NCBI GenBank assembly: GCA_944390935.1
Contig: CALXRU010000002.1
Location: 62,001-126,000, forward strand
Direction: 5' to 3'
From: Acidaminococcaceae bacterium
Lineage (GTDB): Bacteria > Bacillota > Negativicutes > Acidaminococcales > Acidaminococcaceae
Length of the DNA: 64,000 bases
A program made the position numbers and the translations under genes. Of the stretch, positions 16,347 to 25,585 are shown one piece after another (the first letter of the stretch is position 1; every line of letters begins with the position of its first letter). The notes below the pieces were generated by a model. It did no database searches. It was not told the origin of the DNA and saw nothing but the letters and a program-made list of their open reading frames with translations.

Positions 16347-18657
16347 GTTTTAGTACTTTGTAAATTCTTAATGTGATAAAACAGCGGCGTAACGGAGGCA
16401 TCCATGGCACTGGTTTTAGTACTTTGTAAATTCTTAATGTGATAAAACTCTCCTCCACGGTCTCCTGTTCCGGCTCGGTTTTAGTACTTTGTAAATTCTT
16501 AATGTGATAAAACTGGACAGCGCAAATGCTTGACGGCATTAAGTTTTAGTACTTTGTAAATTCTTAATGTGATAAAACTATCATCAAATTATTTATGTAG
16601 CTTAATCAGTTTTAGTACTTTGTAAATTCTTAATGTGATAAAACACTTTTGCGCCGCAGGCCGCACGAGTTTCGTTTTAGTACTTTGTAAATTCTTAATG
16701 TGATAAAACATACCTGTCGCGCTCTGCTTGTCCATTGCAGTTTTAGTACTTTGTAAATTCTTAATGTGATAAAACCCATAATAACCACCGTCCTTTTTGA
16801 TAAAGTTTTAGTACTTTGTAAATTCTTAATGTGATAAAACGCCATGCTCCAAAAAATAAAAGACTTTTTAGTTTTAGTACTTTGTAAATTCTTAATGTGA
16901 TAAAACTGCCGCGTTAGGCATTCCGCGTACCGCATGTTTTAGTACTTTGTAAATTCTTAATGTGATAAAACAGTATATTGTAATTCTTCAATCTTTTCCT
17001 GTTTTAGTACTTTGTAAATTCTTAATGTGATAAAACTTTTTGCGTTTTCAACTATATCGCGTCCTGTTTTAGTACTTTGTAAATTCTTAATGTGATAAAA
17101 CAATGCACCAGAATAAAAATTATCTTTATTAGTTTTAGTACTTTGTAAATTCTTAATGTGATAAAACTTTCTATGTTCCTGAACGTTTGGTATATGGTTT
17201 TAGTACTTTGTAAATTCTTAATGTGATAAAACAATGGCTTTGCAACACATCCATAAAACCTAGTTTTAGTACTTTGTAAATTCTTAATGTGATAAAACTA
17301 TCACCTACCGAAACGGGAACTTCATCTTGTTTTAGTACTTTGTAAATTCTTAATGTGATAAAACAAGGCAATGGAAGAAACAGTGGACCAACAAGTTTTA
17401 GTACTTTGTAAATTCTTAATGTGATAAAACCTCGTTCAAGGTTTGATAGGTCTTCAGTTCGTTTTAGTACTTTGTAAATTCTTAATGTGATAAAACTGAT
17501 AAGCTTTTTGACGATATAGAACCCTGTTTTAGTACTTTGTAAATTCTTAATGTGATAAAACGCGCTCTGCCTTATACCACAAATTAAATAGTTTTAGTAC
17601 TTTGTAAATTCTTAATGTGATAAAACCGAATAGCGAACATCCTTTTAGATGTTTTAGTTTTAGTACTTTGTAAATTCTTAATGTGATAAAACTCGCAGTG
17701 TACGCAGTTCCTTTATTCCCTTGTTTTAGTACTTTGTAAATTCTTAATGTGATAAAACCGATAATCAGTTTATATCTTTCGCTCATAGTTTTAGTACTTT
17801 GTAAATTCTTAATGTGATAAAACTCCACCTTTAATTAAATTTTGAAAGGATGAGTTTTAGTACTTTGTAAATTCTTAATGTGATAAAACTGATTTACTGC
17901 AAGGTGGGGATACAGTAGGTTTTAGTACTTTGTAAATTCTTAATGTGATAAAACCGCTGACGCTGCAATAGTATTTTGGGACGGTTTTAGTACTTTGTAA
18001 ATTCTTAATGTGATAAAACGTTTGCCAATACGCTTTCAACATTTTTCTGTTTTAGTACTTTGTAAATTCTTAATGTGATAAAACCCGCTTGAGCAAGGCG
18101 TTAAAAATCTCTCGTTTTAGTACTTTGTAAATTCTTAATGTGATAAAACCGTGTTCAGACTTGGCGGTTGTGGTTACAGTTTTAGTACTTTGTAAATTCT
18201 TAATGTGATAAAACGTAATATATAAGTGTAGCAAGGAACGGTAGTTTTAGTACTTTGTAAATTCTTAATGTGATAAAACCGAAGGCTTCAAAGTCGAAGT
18301 ATCTTAATGTTTTAGTACTTTGTAAATTCTTAATGTGATAAAACTTATTCGCAAAAGCGGCAACGAGATAGCTAGTTTTAGTACTTTGTAAATTCTTAAT
18401 GTGATAAAACTAACAGTGATGAAATCGCTTGCTGACGTTGTTTTAGTACTTTGTAAATTCTTAATGTGATAAAACCGCCGCGCGATTCTTAAAATCCTGC
18501 ACAATGTTTTAGTACTTTGTAAATTCTTAATGTGATAAAACAACATCAATAAATTTTGCGGTTGCTTTAACGTTTTAGTACTTTGTAAATTCTTAATGTG
18601 ATAAAACACGTAGAAATCTATCACGAACTCATACGTTGTTTTAGTACTTTGTAAATT
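16347..18657 (+). CRISPR. CRISPR array 1: 36 repeats, 35 spacers
   Basis: The 36-bp repeats start GTTTTAGTACTTTGTAAATT and end CTTAATGTGATAAAAC. I count 35 identical full repeats starting at 16347, 16413, 16478 and onward to 18572. A truncated last copy at 18638-18657 keeps only the first 20 bases. Spacers are 29-30 bp and all appear different. The truncated end is distal to the cas genes, so the leader end is at 16347 and transcription is on the + strand, in the same orientation as crRNAs beginning GUUUUAG after the spacer. The spacer at 17627-17656 ends in GTTTTA, repeating the first six bases of the next repeat. No spacer source could be determined by reading. Confidence 0.99.
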
Positions 18658-18675
18658 TGCATCATATAGAGTAAC

Positions 18676-18704
18676 AAAGGCAGCCTTTATGGCTGCCTTT
18701 TATG
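18676..18704. terminator. Terminator between array 1 and the RhuM gene
   Basis: AAAGGCAGCC and GGCTGCCTTT form a perfect 10-bp stem with a TTTAT loop. Short T runs on both strands suggest it ends both the array transcript and the convergent RhuM-like gene. Confidence 0.75.
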
Positions 18705-18713
18705 CGTTAGTTT

Positions 18714-19709
18714 TTATTTTAATTGTTTTATATCTGCAACTAATGATTCAAGTTCGATTAAATCATCTTTATCGGCTTGCAGGGCTTCAAAATGTTTTCG
18801 CTGCGCGTCAAATGCAGCATATTCTTTGTCGGCAAGGGCGTCGGCTTTTATTTTAGAAATTTTACCGGAAGTTTTTAATAAAGGTATGTCATGGTCTGTC
18901 AGTAATTTATCTACTATGCTGCGCCAGTAATCAAGTGTCAGCTCTTTACGCATTTTTGCACGCAGTTCGGCACTTTCTAAAAATACGGTAACGAGACGGT
19001 TCAGCATATCTATCTCGTCTGCCGTTAAATAATTTTTAGCAGTATGTATATCAATTTTGCGGACGATGCTGCCCTGCCATGAAGTTAAACCCATGTTAGG
19101 CTTTTGGCTGTCTGCCCGTTCGGCAATGAGTTCGGCGGCTGTTTTGCCTGTAACGCCGTAAAGCAGTTTATTTTGTGTGGCGGCAAAAAAAGTTTTTGTA
19201 TCGGCATCGGTAGGTATGTAATCTGTTGAAAGGGCAAACAAATCCTTTAATTTTTGGTAAAAACGTTTTTCGCTGGCGCGGATATCACGGATTTGTTCGA
19301 GTAATTCGTCAAAGTAATCAGGTCGTCCGTCGGGATTTTTTAGACGGTCTTTATCCAGCAGGAAGCCTTTGGTAAGATATTGTTTTAAAGTGGTATTTGC
19401 CCATTTGCGGAATTGCGTGCCGCGCGGGGAACGTACACGGAAACCGATGGCGAGAATCATGTCGAGATTGTAATAAGCAGTAAGGTAGGATTTGCCATCT
19501 TTGGCAGTTGTTCGGAATTTCCGAACAACTGAATCTTCGGACAGTTCTTCTTCTTCAAAAATGTGTTTTATGTGTTCACTTATATTAGCTTTACTGCTGT
19601 TGAACAGTTCTACGATTTGCGCCTGGGTAAGCCAGACGGTGCCGTTATCGGCGTAAAGCTTAATGTTTGCTTTGCCATCAGCGGTGTTATAAAGAATAAA
19701 TTGGCTCAT
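18714..19709 (-). CDS. RhuM family protein (putative DNA-binding)
   Basis: The 331-residue protein matches the RhuM family. Named for a Salmonella pathogenicity-island gene, it is widespread near mobile elements and restriction systems, and its biochemical role is unproven. Visible family hallmarks are FILYNTADGKANIKLYAD, WLTQAQIVELF with a helix-turn-helix-like stretch, YYNLDMILAIGFRVRS, GTQFRKWANTTLKQYL and ATQNKLLYGVTGKTAAEL. The start is ATG 19709, because GGAGG lies directly against the upstream TTG 19721 and cannot serve it. It is the only protein gene on the minus strand here and is convergent with array 1, suggesting an accessory insertion. Confidence 0.88.
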   Translation of the reverse strand: MSQFILYNTADGKANIKLYADNGTVWLTQAQIVELFNSSKANISEHIKHIFEEEELSEDSVVRKFRTTAKDGKSYLTAYYNLDMILAIGFRVRSPRGTQFRKWANTTLKQYLTKGFLLDKDRLKNPDGRPDYFDELLEQIRDIRASEKRFYQKLKDLFALSTDYIPTDADTKTFFAATQNKLLYGVTGKTAAELIAERADSQKPNMGLTSWQGSIVRKIDIHTAKNYLTADEIDMLNRLVTVFLESAELRAKMRKELTLDYWRSIVDKLLTDHDIPLLKTSGKISKIKADALADKEYAAFDAQRKHFEALQADKDDLIELESLVADIKQLK

Positions 19710-19743
19710 TGCAGAAAACAACCTCCAAATTTAACATTTGATA

Positions 19744-19779
19744 AAACAAAACCCTTCTGAAAGATTATCAGAAGGGTTT
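19744..19779 (-). terminator. Terminator of tRNA-Leu
   Basis: AAACCCTTCTGA and TCAGAAGGGTTT form a 12-bp stem around a 7-nt loop. On the minus strand it is followed by TGTTTTAT. Confidence 0.88.
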
Positions 19780-19789
19780 AAATCATCTT

Positions 19790-19876
19790 TGGTGCCGAAG
19801 GCCGGACTCGAACCGGCACGAGCGTAAACCCGCTTGATTTTGAGTCAAGTGCGTCTGCCAATTCCGCCACTTCGGC
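19790..19876 (-). tRNA. tRNA-Leu (anticodon CAA)
   Basis: On the minus strand, acceptor GCCGAAG pairs with CTTCGGC, and CCA is encoded. Anticodon stem CTTGA/TCAAG encloses CTCAAAA, giving anticodon CAA. The long variable arm and GGTTCGAGTCC T arm are those of a class II tRNA-Leu. Confidence 0.96.
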
Positions 19877-20023
19877 ACGTTTGGTATCCGTTTATAACGG
19901 AACAATAGTAATAATACCACGGCGGCGCGGGTTTGTCAACAAAATTTATTAAGGCGCGTAAAATTTGCGTTTGTTTTGGCAAAGGGCTGTAAAATATTTT
20001 TGTTTTTTATTTTTAGCTTGTTT

Positions 20024-20032
20024 TGATATAAT
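20024..20032 (+). promoter_or_regulatory. Extended -10 promoter for the hydrolase gene
   Basis: TGATATAAT is a perfect extended -10, 32 bp before the chosen start. No clear -35 box is present. Confidence 0.6.
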
Positions 20033-20064
20033 ATAAGCATAACAACATAAAAGAAGGATTGAAA

Positions 20065-20811
20065 ATGCGAGTTAAATTTGATGAACCTTTAATAATTACC
20101 GGGCCTTACGGCGATATGGAGGCTAAATTTCAGCCGTGCCAGTACGATGATGCGCCCAACAATCTTTTAATAATGGCGCACGGCTTCCGCGGAAGCATGG
20201 AGGGCGGCGGCAGGGCGGCTTATCTGTCGCAGATGGCTTCGATGTTTGTAAATGTGCTGCGCTTTAATTTTACGGGCAGCCAGATTCTTTCGCACCAGAT
20301 TGCAGAGCTTAATGCGGTGCTTGATTTTGCGCTGAAAAAATACAACAACCCGCGCCTGTTTTTGCTGGGCCGCAGTATGGGCGGGGCGGCATCTTTGGTA
20401 ACGGCATCACGCCGCAGCGAGATTGCCGGGCTTGCTTTGTGGGCAACGCCCAATGATTTACACGCTACGTTTAAAAACGCGCTGGGCAATGAGAATTACC
20501 GCCGTTTAAAGGGCGGCGAAACGCTTGATTTTGAGGACGAGCGCGGCAAGCTGACGCTGACTCCGGATTTTGTTAGCGACCTTGATAACTACAATTTGCC
20601 GCTGCTGTTGAAAAACTGGCAGAAACGCCCGCTTTTAATTATCCACGGAAGTGCCGATGAAACCGTTGCGGTTGAGCAGGCGCAGCGCAGTTTTGCACTG
20701 GCAGGGCGCCCGAAGAAGCTGGTGATTGTTAACGGCGCCGACCACAGCTTTACCAACCACAGCAATAAGGCGGCGGAAGAAGTTATCGGCTGGCTGCGTG
20801 CGCATTTATAA
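20065..20811 (+). CDS. Alpha/beta hydrolase
   Basis: The 248-residue protein is an alpha/beta-hydrolase fold enzyme. The oxyanion strand is LIMAHGFRGSMEGGG, the nucleophile elbow LLGRSMGGAAS (Ser), the acid IIHGSADETV (Asp) and the histidine NGADHSFTNH. It resembles small serine esterases or peptidase-like hydrolases. The substrate cannot be inferred. ATG 20065 is preferred over TTG 20059 because GAAGGA lies 7 nt before it. No signal peptide is seen. Confidence 0.87.
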   Translation: MRVKFDEPLIITGPYGDMEAKFQPCQYDDAPNNLLIMAHGFRGSMEGGGRAAYLSQMASMFVNVLRFNFTGSQILSHQIAELNAVLDFALKKYNNPRLFLLGRSMGGAASLVTASRRSEIAGLALWATPNDLHATFKNALGNENYRRLKGGETLDFEDERGKLTLTPDFVSDLDNYNLPLLLKNWQKRPLLIIHGSADETVAVEQAQRSFALAGRPKKLVIVNGADHSFTNHSNKAAEEVIGWLRAHL

Positions 20812-20814
20812 TTT

Positions 20815-20844
20815 TTGACGCGATTCGGTTTAAAGAGTTATAAT
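20815..20844 (+). promoter_or_regulatory. Promoter for the cyclophilin gene group
   Basis: TTGACG (20815-20820) and TATAAT (20839-20844) are 18 bp apart. It may drive cyclophilin, phoH, ybeY, cdd and era. Confidence 0.75.
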
Positions 20845-20879
20845 ATATTTATACGCTATTTTACATGGAGGGAACGGCT

Positions 20880-21428
20880 TTGAAAAAAGTTTTGCTTTTA
20901 ATAATGCTTATGTGCAGCTTTGCCTTAAGCGCTTGCGGCAGCGAGCCGGAGGCAGAAAAATTGCCGCCTGCGACGGCTGTGTTTGAAACGAATATGGGCA
21001 GTTTTGAAGTTGCTTTGGCGACGGATCTGGCGCCGAACACCTGCAAAAATTTTATGGACCTTGCCAACAAGGGCTTTTACAACGGTGTGATTTTCCACCG
21101 CGTTATTGATGATTTTATGATTCAGGGCGGCGACCCGACGGGTACCGGCATGGGCGGCCCCGGATACACGATTAAGGATGAGTTCAGCAGCAAGCTGCTG
21201 CATGACGGCCCGGGCGTGCTTTCGATGGCTAATGCTGGCCCGAACACCGGCGGCAGCCAGTTTTTTATCACGCTGCGCGATTGCCCGTGGCTTGACGGCA
21301 AGCATGCCGTGTTTGGCAAAGTGACGAAGGGCATGGACGTTGTTTATAAAATCGGCCACGTGGTGACGGACGCTAACGACAGGCCGGTTGAGGACGTTGT
21401 TATTAAGAAGATTACGATAAAAGAGTGA
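20880..21428 (+). CDS. Cyclophilin-type peptidyl-prolyl isomerase, lipoprotein
   Basis: A predicted surface-anchored prolyl isomerase that would assist folding of exported proteins. The start is TTG 20880, because GGAGGG lies inside the longer frame starting at 20865. This gives MKKVLLLIMLMCSFALSACG, a lipoprotein signal with lipobox LSAC. The cyclophilin domain follows with FHRVIDDFMIQGGDP, GPGVLSMANAGPNTGGSQFF and WLDGKHAVFGKV. The length of 182 residues is normal. phoH starts 16 bp downstream. Confidence 0.93.
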   Translation: MKKVLLLIMLMCSFALSACGSEPEAEKLPPATAVFETNMGSFEVALATDLAPNTCKNFMDLANKGFYNGVIFHRVIDDFMIQGGDPTGTGMGGPGYTIKDEFSSKLLHDGPGVLSMANAGPNTGGSQFFITLRDCPWLDGKHAVFGKVTKGMDVVYKIGHVVTDANDRPVEDVVIKKITIKE

Positions 21429-21444
21429 CGAAAGGAGCGCGGAT

Positions 21445-22446
21445 TTGACTTTAATGCAAAGCGAAGGCCTGATTGAAGTAGCAGACCAGCAGGAGATGCT
21501 GGCGGTTTTGGGACGCAACGACGAGCTTTTGCGCGTGATTCAGGATTGCTATGACGCTAAAATTGTGGCGCGCGGCAACACCATTGCTTTCAGCGGCGAT
21601 GAAAACGAGGTTAAACAGCTGGAGAGCCTGTTTAAGGAACTGCTGTTTTTGGAGCGTCAGGGTGCGGCGATAACGACGCATGACGTGCGTTACAGCATCC
21701 GCATGATTGCCGAGGCGCAGCTGGACGCGCTGCACCGCATGTATGCCGATACGATTATCGTTACGCGCCGCGGCAGGCAGGTTAAGGCTAAAACGCTGGG
21801 GCAGTGGAATTATATCGACGCTATCCGCCGCAATGCGATTACCATTGGCATTGGCCCTGCGGGCACGGGCAAAACGTATTTGGCTGTTGCCCTTGCGGTG
21901 AAGGCGCTGAAAAACAAGGAAGTTGAGCGCATTATTTTAACGCGCCCCGCTGTGGAAGCAGGCGAGAAGCTGGGCTTTTTGCCGGGCGATATGCAGGACA
22001 AGGTTGACCCGTACCTGCGCCCGCTGTACGATGCGCTGTACGATATGCTGGGCAACGAAACCTTCCAGAAATATATTACGCGCGGCACGATTGAAGTTGC
22101 GCCGCTGGCCTATATGCGCGGGCGCACGCTGAACGATGCTTTTATTATACTGGACGAGGCGCAGAACACTACGCCGGAGCAGATGAAGATGTTTTTAACG
22201 CGCTTCGGCTTCGGCTCGAAGATGGTTATTACCGGCGACGTGACGCAGATTGACCTGCCGGGCGGCAAAAAAAGCGGCTTAAAGCAAGCGGCTTATATTT
22301 TGCGCAACACTTCGGGCATCGGCATTGTAAACTTTGGCGAAAGCGACGTTGTGCGCCACGAGATTGTCGGCGCCGTTATCCGCGCTTACGAGGAATACGA
22401 AAAGCATAAACGGGAGAAAAAACATGCTGATAACATTGGAAAATGA
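21445..22446 (+). CDS. phoH: PhoH family ATPase
   Basis: PhoH-like proteins are P-loop ATPases linked to RNA metabolism and are usually encoded beside ybeY, as here. The 333-residue protein has an N-terminal KH-like region and the ATPase core with Walker A GPAGTGKTYLAVA, LTRPAVEAGEKLGFLPGD, Walker B DAFIILDEAQNTTPEQ and VITGDVTQIDLP. The start is TTG 21445, 7 nt after AAAGGAG. The last 23 bp overlap ybeY. Confidence 0.95.
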   Translation: MTLMQSEGLIEVADQQEMLAVLGRNDELLRVIQDCYDAKIVARGNTIAFSGDENEVKQLESLFKELLFLERQGAAITTHDVRYSIRMIAEAQLDALHRMYADTIIVTRRGRQVKAKTLGQWNYIDAIRRNAITIGIGPAGTGKTYLAVALAVKALKNKEVERIILTRPAVEAGEKLGFLPGDMQDKVDPYLRPLYDALYDMLGNETFQKYITRGTIEVAPLAYMRGRTLNDAFIILDEAQNTTPEQMKMFLTRFGFGSKMVITGDVTQIDLPGGKKSGLKQAAYILRNTSGIGIVNFGESDVVRHEIVGAVIRAYEEYEKHKREKKHADNIGK

Positions 22447-22912
22447 CCAGAACAAAATTGAGATAGACCAAGCCCTTGAGGACAGGCTGATTGCCGGGCT
22501 GAATGCCGTTGCGCGCCTGCACGGGCTGACGGAGCAGACGGAGGTTGACATTACCATTGTCGACGACGAAGAAATACACCGCCTGAACCGCGAGTACCGC
22601 GACGTTGACCGCCCGACCGACGTATTAAGCTTTGCGCTTGATGAAGGCGGCGACGATGAGCCGGAGCTTTTGGACGCGCCGGAGGAACATCTTTTGGGCG
22701 ATATTATAATATCTGCCGAAACGGCGCAGCGCCAGGGCGAGGAATTTGGGCACGGGCTGACGCGCGAAATGGTGTACCTTGCCGTGCATGGGCTGCTGCA
22801 CCTTTTGGGTTACGACCACATGGTGGAAGAAGACAAAGTTGTTATGCGCGCGAAGGAAGAAGAAGCCCTGCGCAAGATTGAACTGAGCGAAGAATTTTTG
22901 GAGCAGAAATGA
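22424..22912 (+). CDS. ybeY: Endoribonuclease YbeY (rRNA maturation factor)
   Basis: YbeY is a metal-dependent endoribonuclease involved in 16S rRNA 3'-end maturation and ribosome quality control. The 162-residue protein has VDITIVDDEEIHRLNREYR, the PTDVLSFAL segment, GDIIISAETA and the zinc site HGLLHLLGYDH (three histidines). ATG 22424 is chosen because GGGAG precedes it and it gives the normal length. The longer in-frame start at 22334 lies deep in phoH. It overlaps cdd by 4 bp. Confidence 0.96.
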   Translation: MLITLENDQNKIEIDQALEDRLIAGLNAVARLHGLTEQTEVDITIVDDEEIHRLNREYRDVDRPTDVLSFALDEGGDDEPELLDAPEEHLLGDIIISAETAQRQGEEFGHGLTREMVYLAVHGLLHLLGYDHMVEEDKVVMRAKEEEALRKIELSEEFLEQK

Positions 22913-23322
22913 TGGACGCTGAAACAAAAGAACTGTGGCAGTCGGCGGTAAAGGTAAGGCAAAACGCCTATACGCCGTATTCGCACTTTAAGGTTGGCGC
23001 GGCGCTGCTTGCGGCAAGCGGCAAAATTTACTGCGGCTGCAATATTGAAAACGCCAGCTACGGGCTGACCTGCTGCGCTGAACGCAACGCGATTTTTGCG
23101 GCAGTCTGCGCGGGCGAGCGCGAGTTTAAAGCATTGTGCGTGGTGGCGGACGGCGCTGACCCTGTTGCACCGTGCGGTGCGTGCCGGCAGGTAATTGCCG
23201 AGTTTGGCATACCAAAAATTGTGATGAGTAATTTACAAGGCGACATAAAAATAATGACGGCAGAGGAGCTGTTGCCTTACAGCTTTAACGCTGCCAGCAT
23301 GGACGAAAAAGGAGAGAAATAA
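22909..23322 (+). CDS. cdd: Cytidine deaminase
   Basis: Cdd deaminates cytidine and deoxycytidine to uridine forms in pyrimidine salvage. The 137-residue homotetrameric type shows YTPYSHFKVGAALL, the zinc and catalytic motif GLTCCAERNAIFAAV (Cys, Glu) and PCGACRQVIAEF. An ATGA overlap with ybeY suggests coupled translation. The ybeY-cdd-era order is typical of Firmicutes. No dgkA gene lies between ybeY and cdd. Confidence 0.96.
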   Translation: MMDAETKELWQSAVKVRQNAYTPYSHFKVGAALLAASGKIYCGCNIENASYGLTCCAERNAIFAAVCAGEREFKALCVVADGADPVAPCGACRQVIAEFGIPKIVMSNLQGDIKIMTAEELLPYSFNAASMDEKGEK

Positions 23323-23323
23323 A

Positions 23324-24226
23324 ATAGATAAGAAGAACAAGCATTACACCGGCTTTGCCGCAATGGTCGGCAGGCCGAACGTAGGCAAAAGCACTTTGAC
23401 CAACGCGCTGATTGGCGAAAAAATTGCCATTATGAGCGACCGCCCGCAGACGACGCGCAACAAAATTATGTGCATTTTAAATACGGATAACGCGCAGATT
23501 ATGTTCCTCGATACCCCGGGCATCCACAAGCCGCACCACAAGCTGGGACAGTACATGGTGCGCGCGGCGGAAAGCACGCTGAAGGAAGTGGACGTAATCC
23601 TGTTTGTGGTTGACGTGAGCGAAAAGCGCGGCGCAGGCGAAGATTACATCATTGAGCAGCTGAAAAAGGTAAAAACGCCGGTAATTTTGGTTGCCAATAA
23701 AGTTGACAAGCTGGAGGACAAATCCAGGCTGTTCGGCATTATTGCCAACTATGTCAACGATTACAATTTTGCAGCTGTTGTGCCGGTATCCGCACTGGAG
23801 GATACCGATTTTAAAGGTTTGGTTGATGAAATTACCAAACATCTGCCGGAAGGCCCCGCGTATTATGACGAGGATATGATTACCGACCAGCCGGAGCGTG
23901 TAATTGCCGCCGAAATGATACGCGAAAAGGTTCTGCTTTCCACGCGTGATGAAATTCCCCATTCCGTTGCGGTGGAGGTTGAAGAATTTAAGGTTCGCGG
24001 CAACAACGATATCTATATCCGCGCCACGATTTTTGTGGAACGTGAATCGCAGAAGGGCATCGTTATCGGCGCTAAAGGCAGCCTGCTTAAAAAAATCGGG
24101 CTTGAGGCCCGCCGCGATATTGAAGCGCTTTTAGGCGACAAGGTATTTTTGGATTTGTGGGTAAAAGTTAAGCCGGACTGGCGCAACAAGGACAAAGCCT
24201 TAAAACAGTTTGGCTACACCGTTTAA
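23324..24226 (+). CDS. era: GTPase Era, apparent AUA start
   Basis: Era is an essential GTPase that binds 16S rRNA in 30S assembly. It has P-loop GRPNVGKSTLTNAL, TTRNKI, DTPGIHKPHHKLG, ANKVDKL and a C-terminal KH domain with GIVIGAKGSLLKKIG. The first in-frame ATG (23363) sits next to the P-loop and would delete the first beta strand (YTGFAAMVGRPN). Upstream in frame there is no ATG, GTG or TTG after the cdd stop. An ATA at 23324, 9 nt after a good AGGAG, begins IDKKNKHYTGFAAM, which gives a normal Era N-terminus of 300 residues. Initiation at AUA, or a sequence error for ATG, is inferred. Confidence 0.9.
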   Translation: MDKKNKHYTGFAAMVGRPNVGKSTLTNALIGEKIAIMSDRPQTTRNKIMCILNTDNAQIMFLDTPGIHKPHHKLGQYMVRAAESTLKEVDVILFVVDVSEKRGAGEDYIIEQLKKVKTPVILVANKVDKLEDKSRLFGIIANYVNDYNFAAVVPVSALEDTDFKGLVDEITKHLPEGPAYYDEDMITDQPERVIAAEMIREKVLLSTRDEIPHSVAVEVEEFKVRGNNDIYIRATIFVERESQKGIVIGAKGSLLKKIGLEARRDIEALLGDKVFLDLWVKVKPDWRNKDKALKQFGYTV

Positions 24227-24266
24227 TTTATTTTAAAGTTGGGAGTGATGTCTTATCGACAGTCAC

Positions 24267-25583
24267 GTGGCGGACTTATTAAAGATTGCAGCCGCCCTTT
24301 TAATTACAGGTTTAAACGCATTTTTTGTAGTGTCGGAATACGCGCTGGTAAGTATGCGCCCGGCACGCCTTGAAGAAATGATAGCCGCTGGCAACAGCAC
24401 TGCGGAGCTGGTTTTAAAAATGACGCAGAAGCGCGACACGTATTTAAGTGCCATTCAGCTGGGCATAACGGCGTCGTCGCTGATTCTTGGCTGGTTCTGC
24501 GGTCCGCTGCTGGCGGGGCTTATGGCAGACTGGTTCGACCTTATCGGCGAGCACTGGTATGACGACGGCGTGGTTGTGCTGTGTACGTTTTTGCTGATAG
24601 TGTTTGTGCATGTGGTGTTTGGCGAGCTGGTGCCGCGTGTTATAAGCCTTGGGCATGTGGAACGCGCCGCCATGGCGATTGCTTACCCGCTGATTTTCTT
24701 CCATTATCTGATGTACCCGCTGGTAATCTTTTTCAACGCAGCATCGCACGCGGTGCTGAAGCTTTTGAACATGGACAAGGTCCCGGTGGAGGATATAAGC
24801 CGCAGCGAGGAAGAACTGCGCATGATTGTAAGCGCCAGTGAGCGCGGCGGTAAGCTTGACCACATGGAAAGCCGCCTGCTGGATAACGTGTTTGACTTTG
24901 CCGACCGCGTTGCGCGAGAGGTAATGGTGCCGCGTCAGGACATGGTGTGCCTGTATGCGGAGGACAGCTTTGAAAAGAACATCCAGAAGGTAATGGCAAC
25001 GCGCCATACGCGCTACCCGCTGTGCGAGGAGGATAAGGACCATGTGCTGGGTGTTATCCATGTGCGCAGTTTACTGAATATTTCCGACGACGAAAAGGCT
25101 ACTTTTGACATCCGCTCGCGCATGAACGCGCTGACGGTTGTGCCGGAGAGCATGGAAATAAGCAAGGTGCTGCAGACGATGCAGCAAAAACGCGTACAGC
25201 TTTGTGTTGTTGCCGATGAATACGGCGGTACGGCAGGCCTTGTAACGATGGAAGATTTGCTGGAGGAAATTGTGGGCGACATTCAGGACGAGCACGACGA
25301 GGAGAAGGAAGAAGAAGTTGTGCACCGCGCCGACGGCACCTACGAATTTGCCGGTATTGTGCTTTTAGACGATATTCAGGACTTTTTGCATATTAAATTT
25401 GAAGAACCGGAAGAAGATACTATCGGCGGTCTGGTGTTCGGGCTGTTGGAGCGCAAGCCGGAAACCGGCGATAAGATTGAGGTTGACGGCTGGAGCTTTG
25501 AAGTGCTGCGCACGGAGGGCTTCCGCGTGACGCGCGTGCGTGCAAGCAAACTGCCGGAAGTGCCGGTTTATGCGGATGAATAA
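24267..25583 (+). CDS. CNNM/CorC-type membrane protein with CBS domains
   Basis: The 438-residue protein has the hemolysin-family layout: a DUF21/CNNM membrane domain with about four segments (LLITGLNAFFVVSEYALVSMRP), tandem CBS domains (EVMVPRQDMVCL, VQLCVVADEYGGTAGLVTMEDL) and a C-terminal CorC/HlyC domain (DTIGGLVFGLLERKPETGD). Relatives transport or regulate divalent cations such as Mg and Co. True hemolysis is not implied. GTG 24267 lies 21 nt from GGGAG, while an in-frame ATC at 24255 is 9 nt from it, so the exact start is uncertain. Confidence 0.92.
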   Translation: MADLLKIAAALLITGLNAFFVVSEYALVSMRPARLEEMIAAGNSTAELVLKMTQKRDTYLSAIQLGITASSLILGWFCGPLLAGLMADWFDLIGEHWYDDGVVVLCTFLLIVFVHVVFGELVPRVISLGHVERAAMAIAYPLIFFHYLMYPLVIFFNAASHAVLKLLNMDKVPVEDISRSEEELRMIVSASERGGKLDHMESRLLDNVFDFADRVAREVMVPRQDMVCLYAEDSFEKNIQKVMATRHTRYPLCEEDKDHVLGVIHVRSLLNISDDEKATFDIRSRMNALTVVPESMEISKVLQTMQQKRVQLCVVADEYGGTAGLVTMEDLLEEIVGDIQDEHDEEKEEEVVHRADGTYEFAGIVLLDDIQDFLHIKFEEPEEDTIGGLVFGLLERKPETGDKIEVDGWSFEVLRTEGFRVTRVRASKLPEVPVYADE

Positions 25584-25585
25584 AA

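Noticed and set aside
16312..18624. Minus-strand open frames across array 1 with a repeating ITLRIYKVLK pattern
   Set aside because: They are translations of the CRISPR repeats and spacers, not genes.
16383..18637. Self-targeting spacers or recognisable phage targets
   Set aside because: I found none by eye, but a full search of all spacers against a genome and virus database was not possible, so nothing is claimed.
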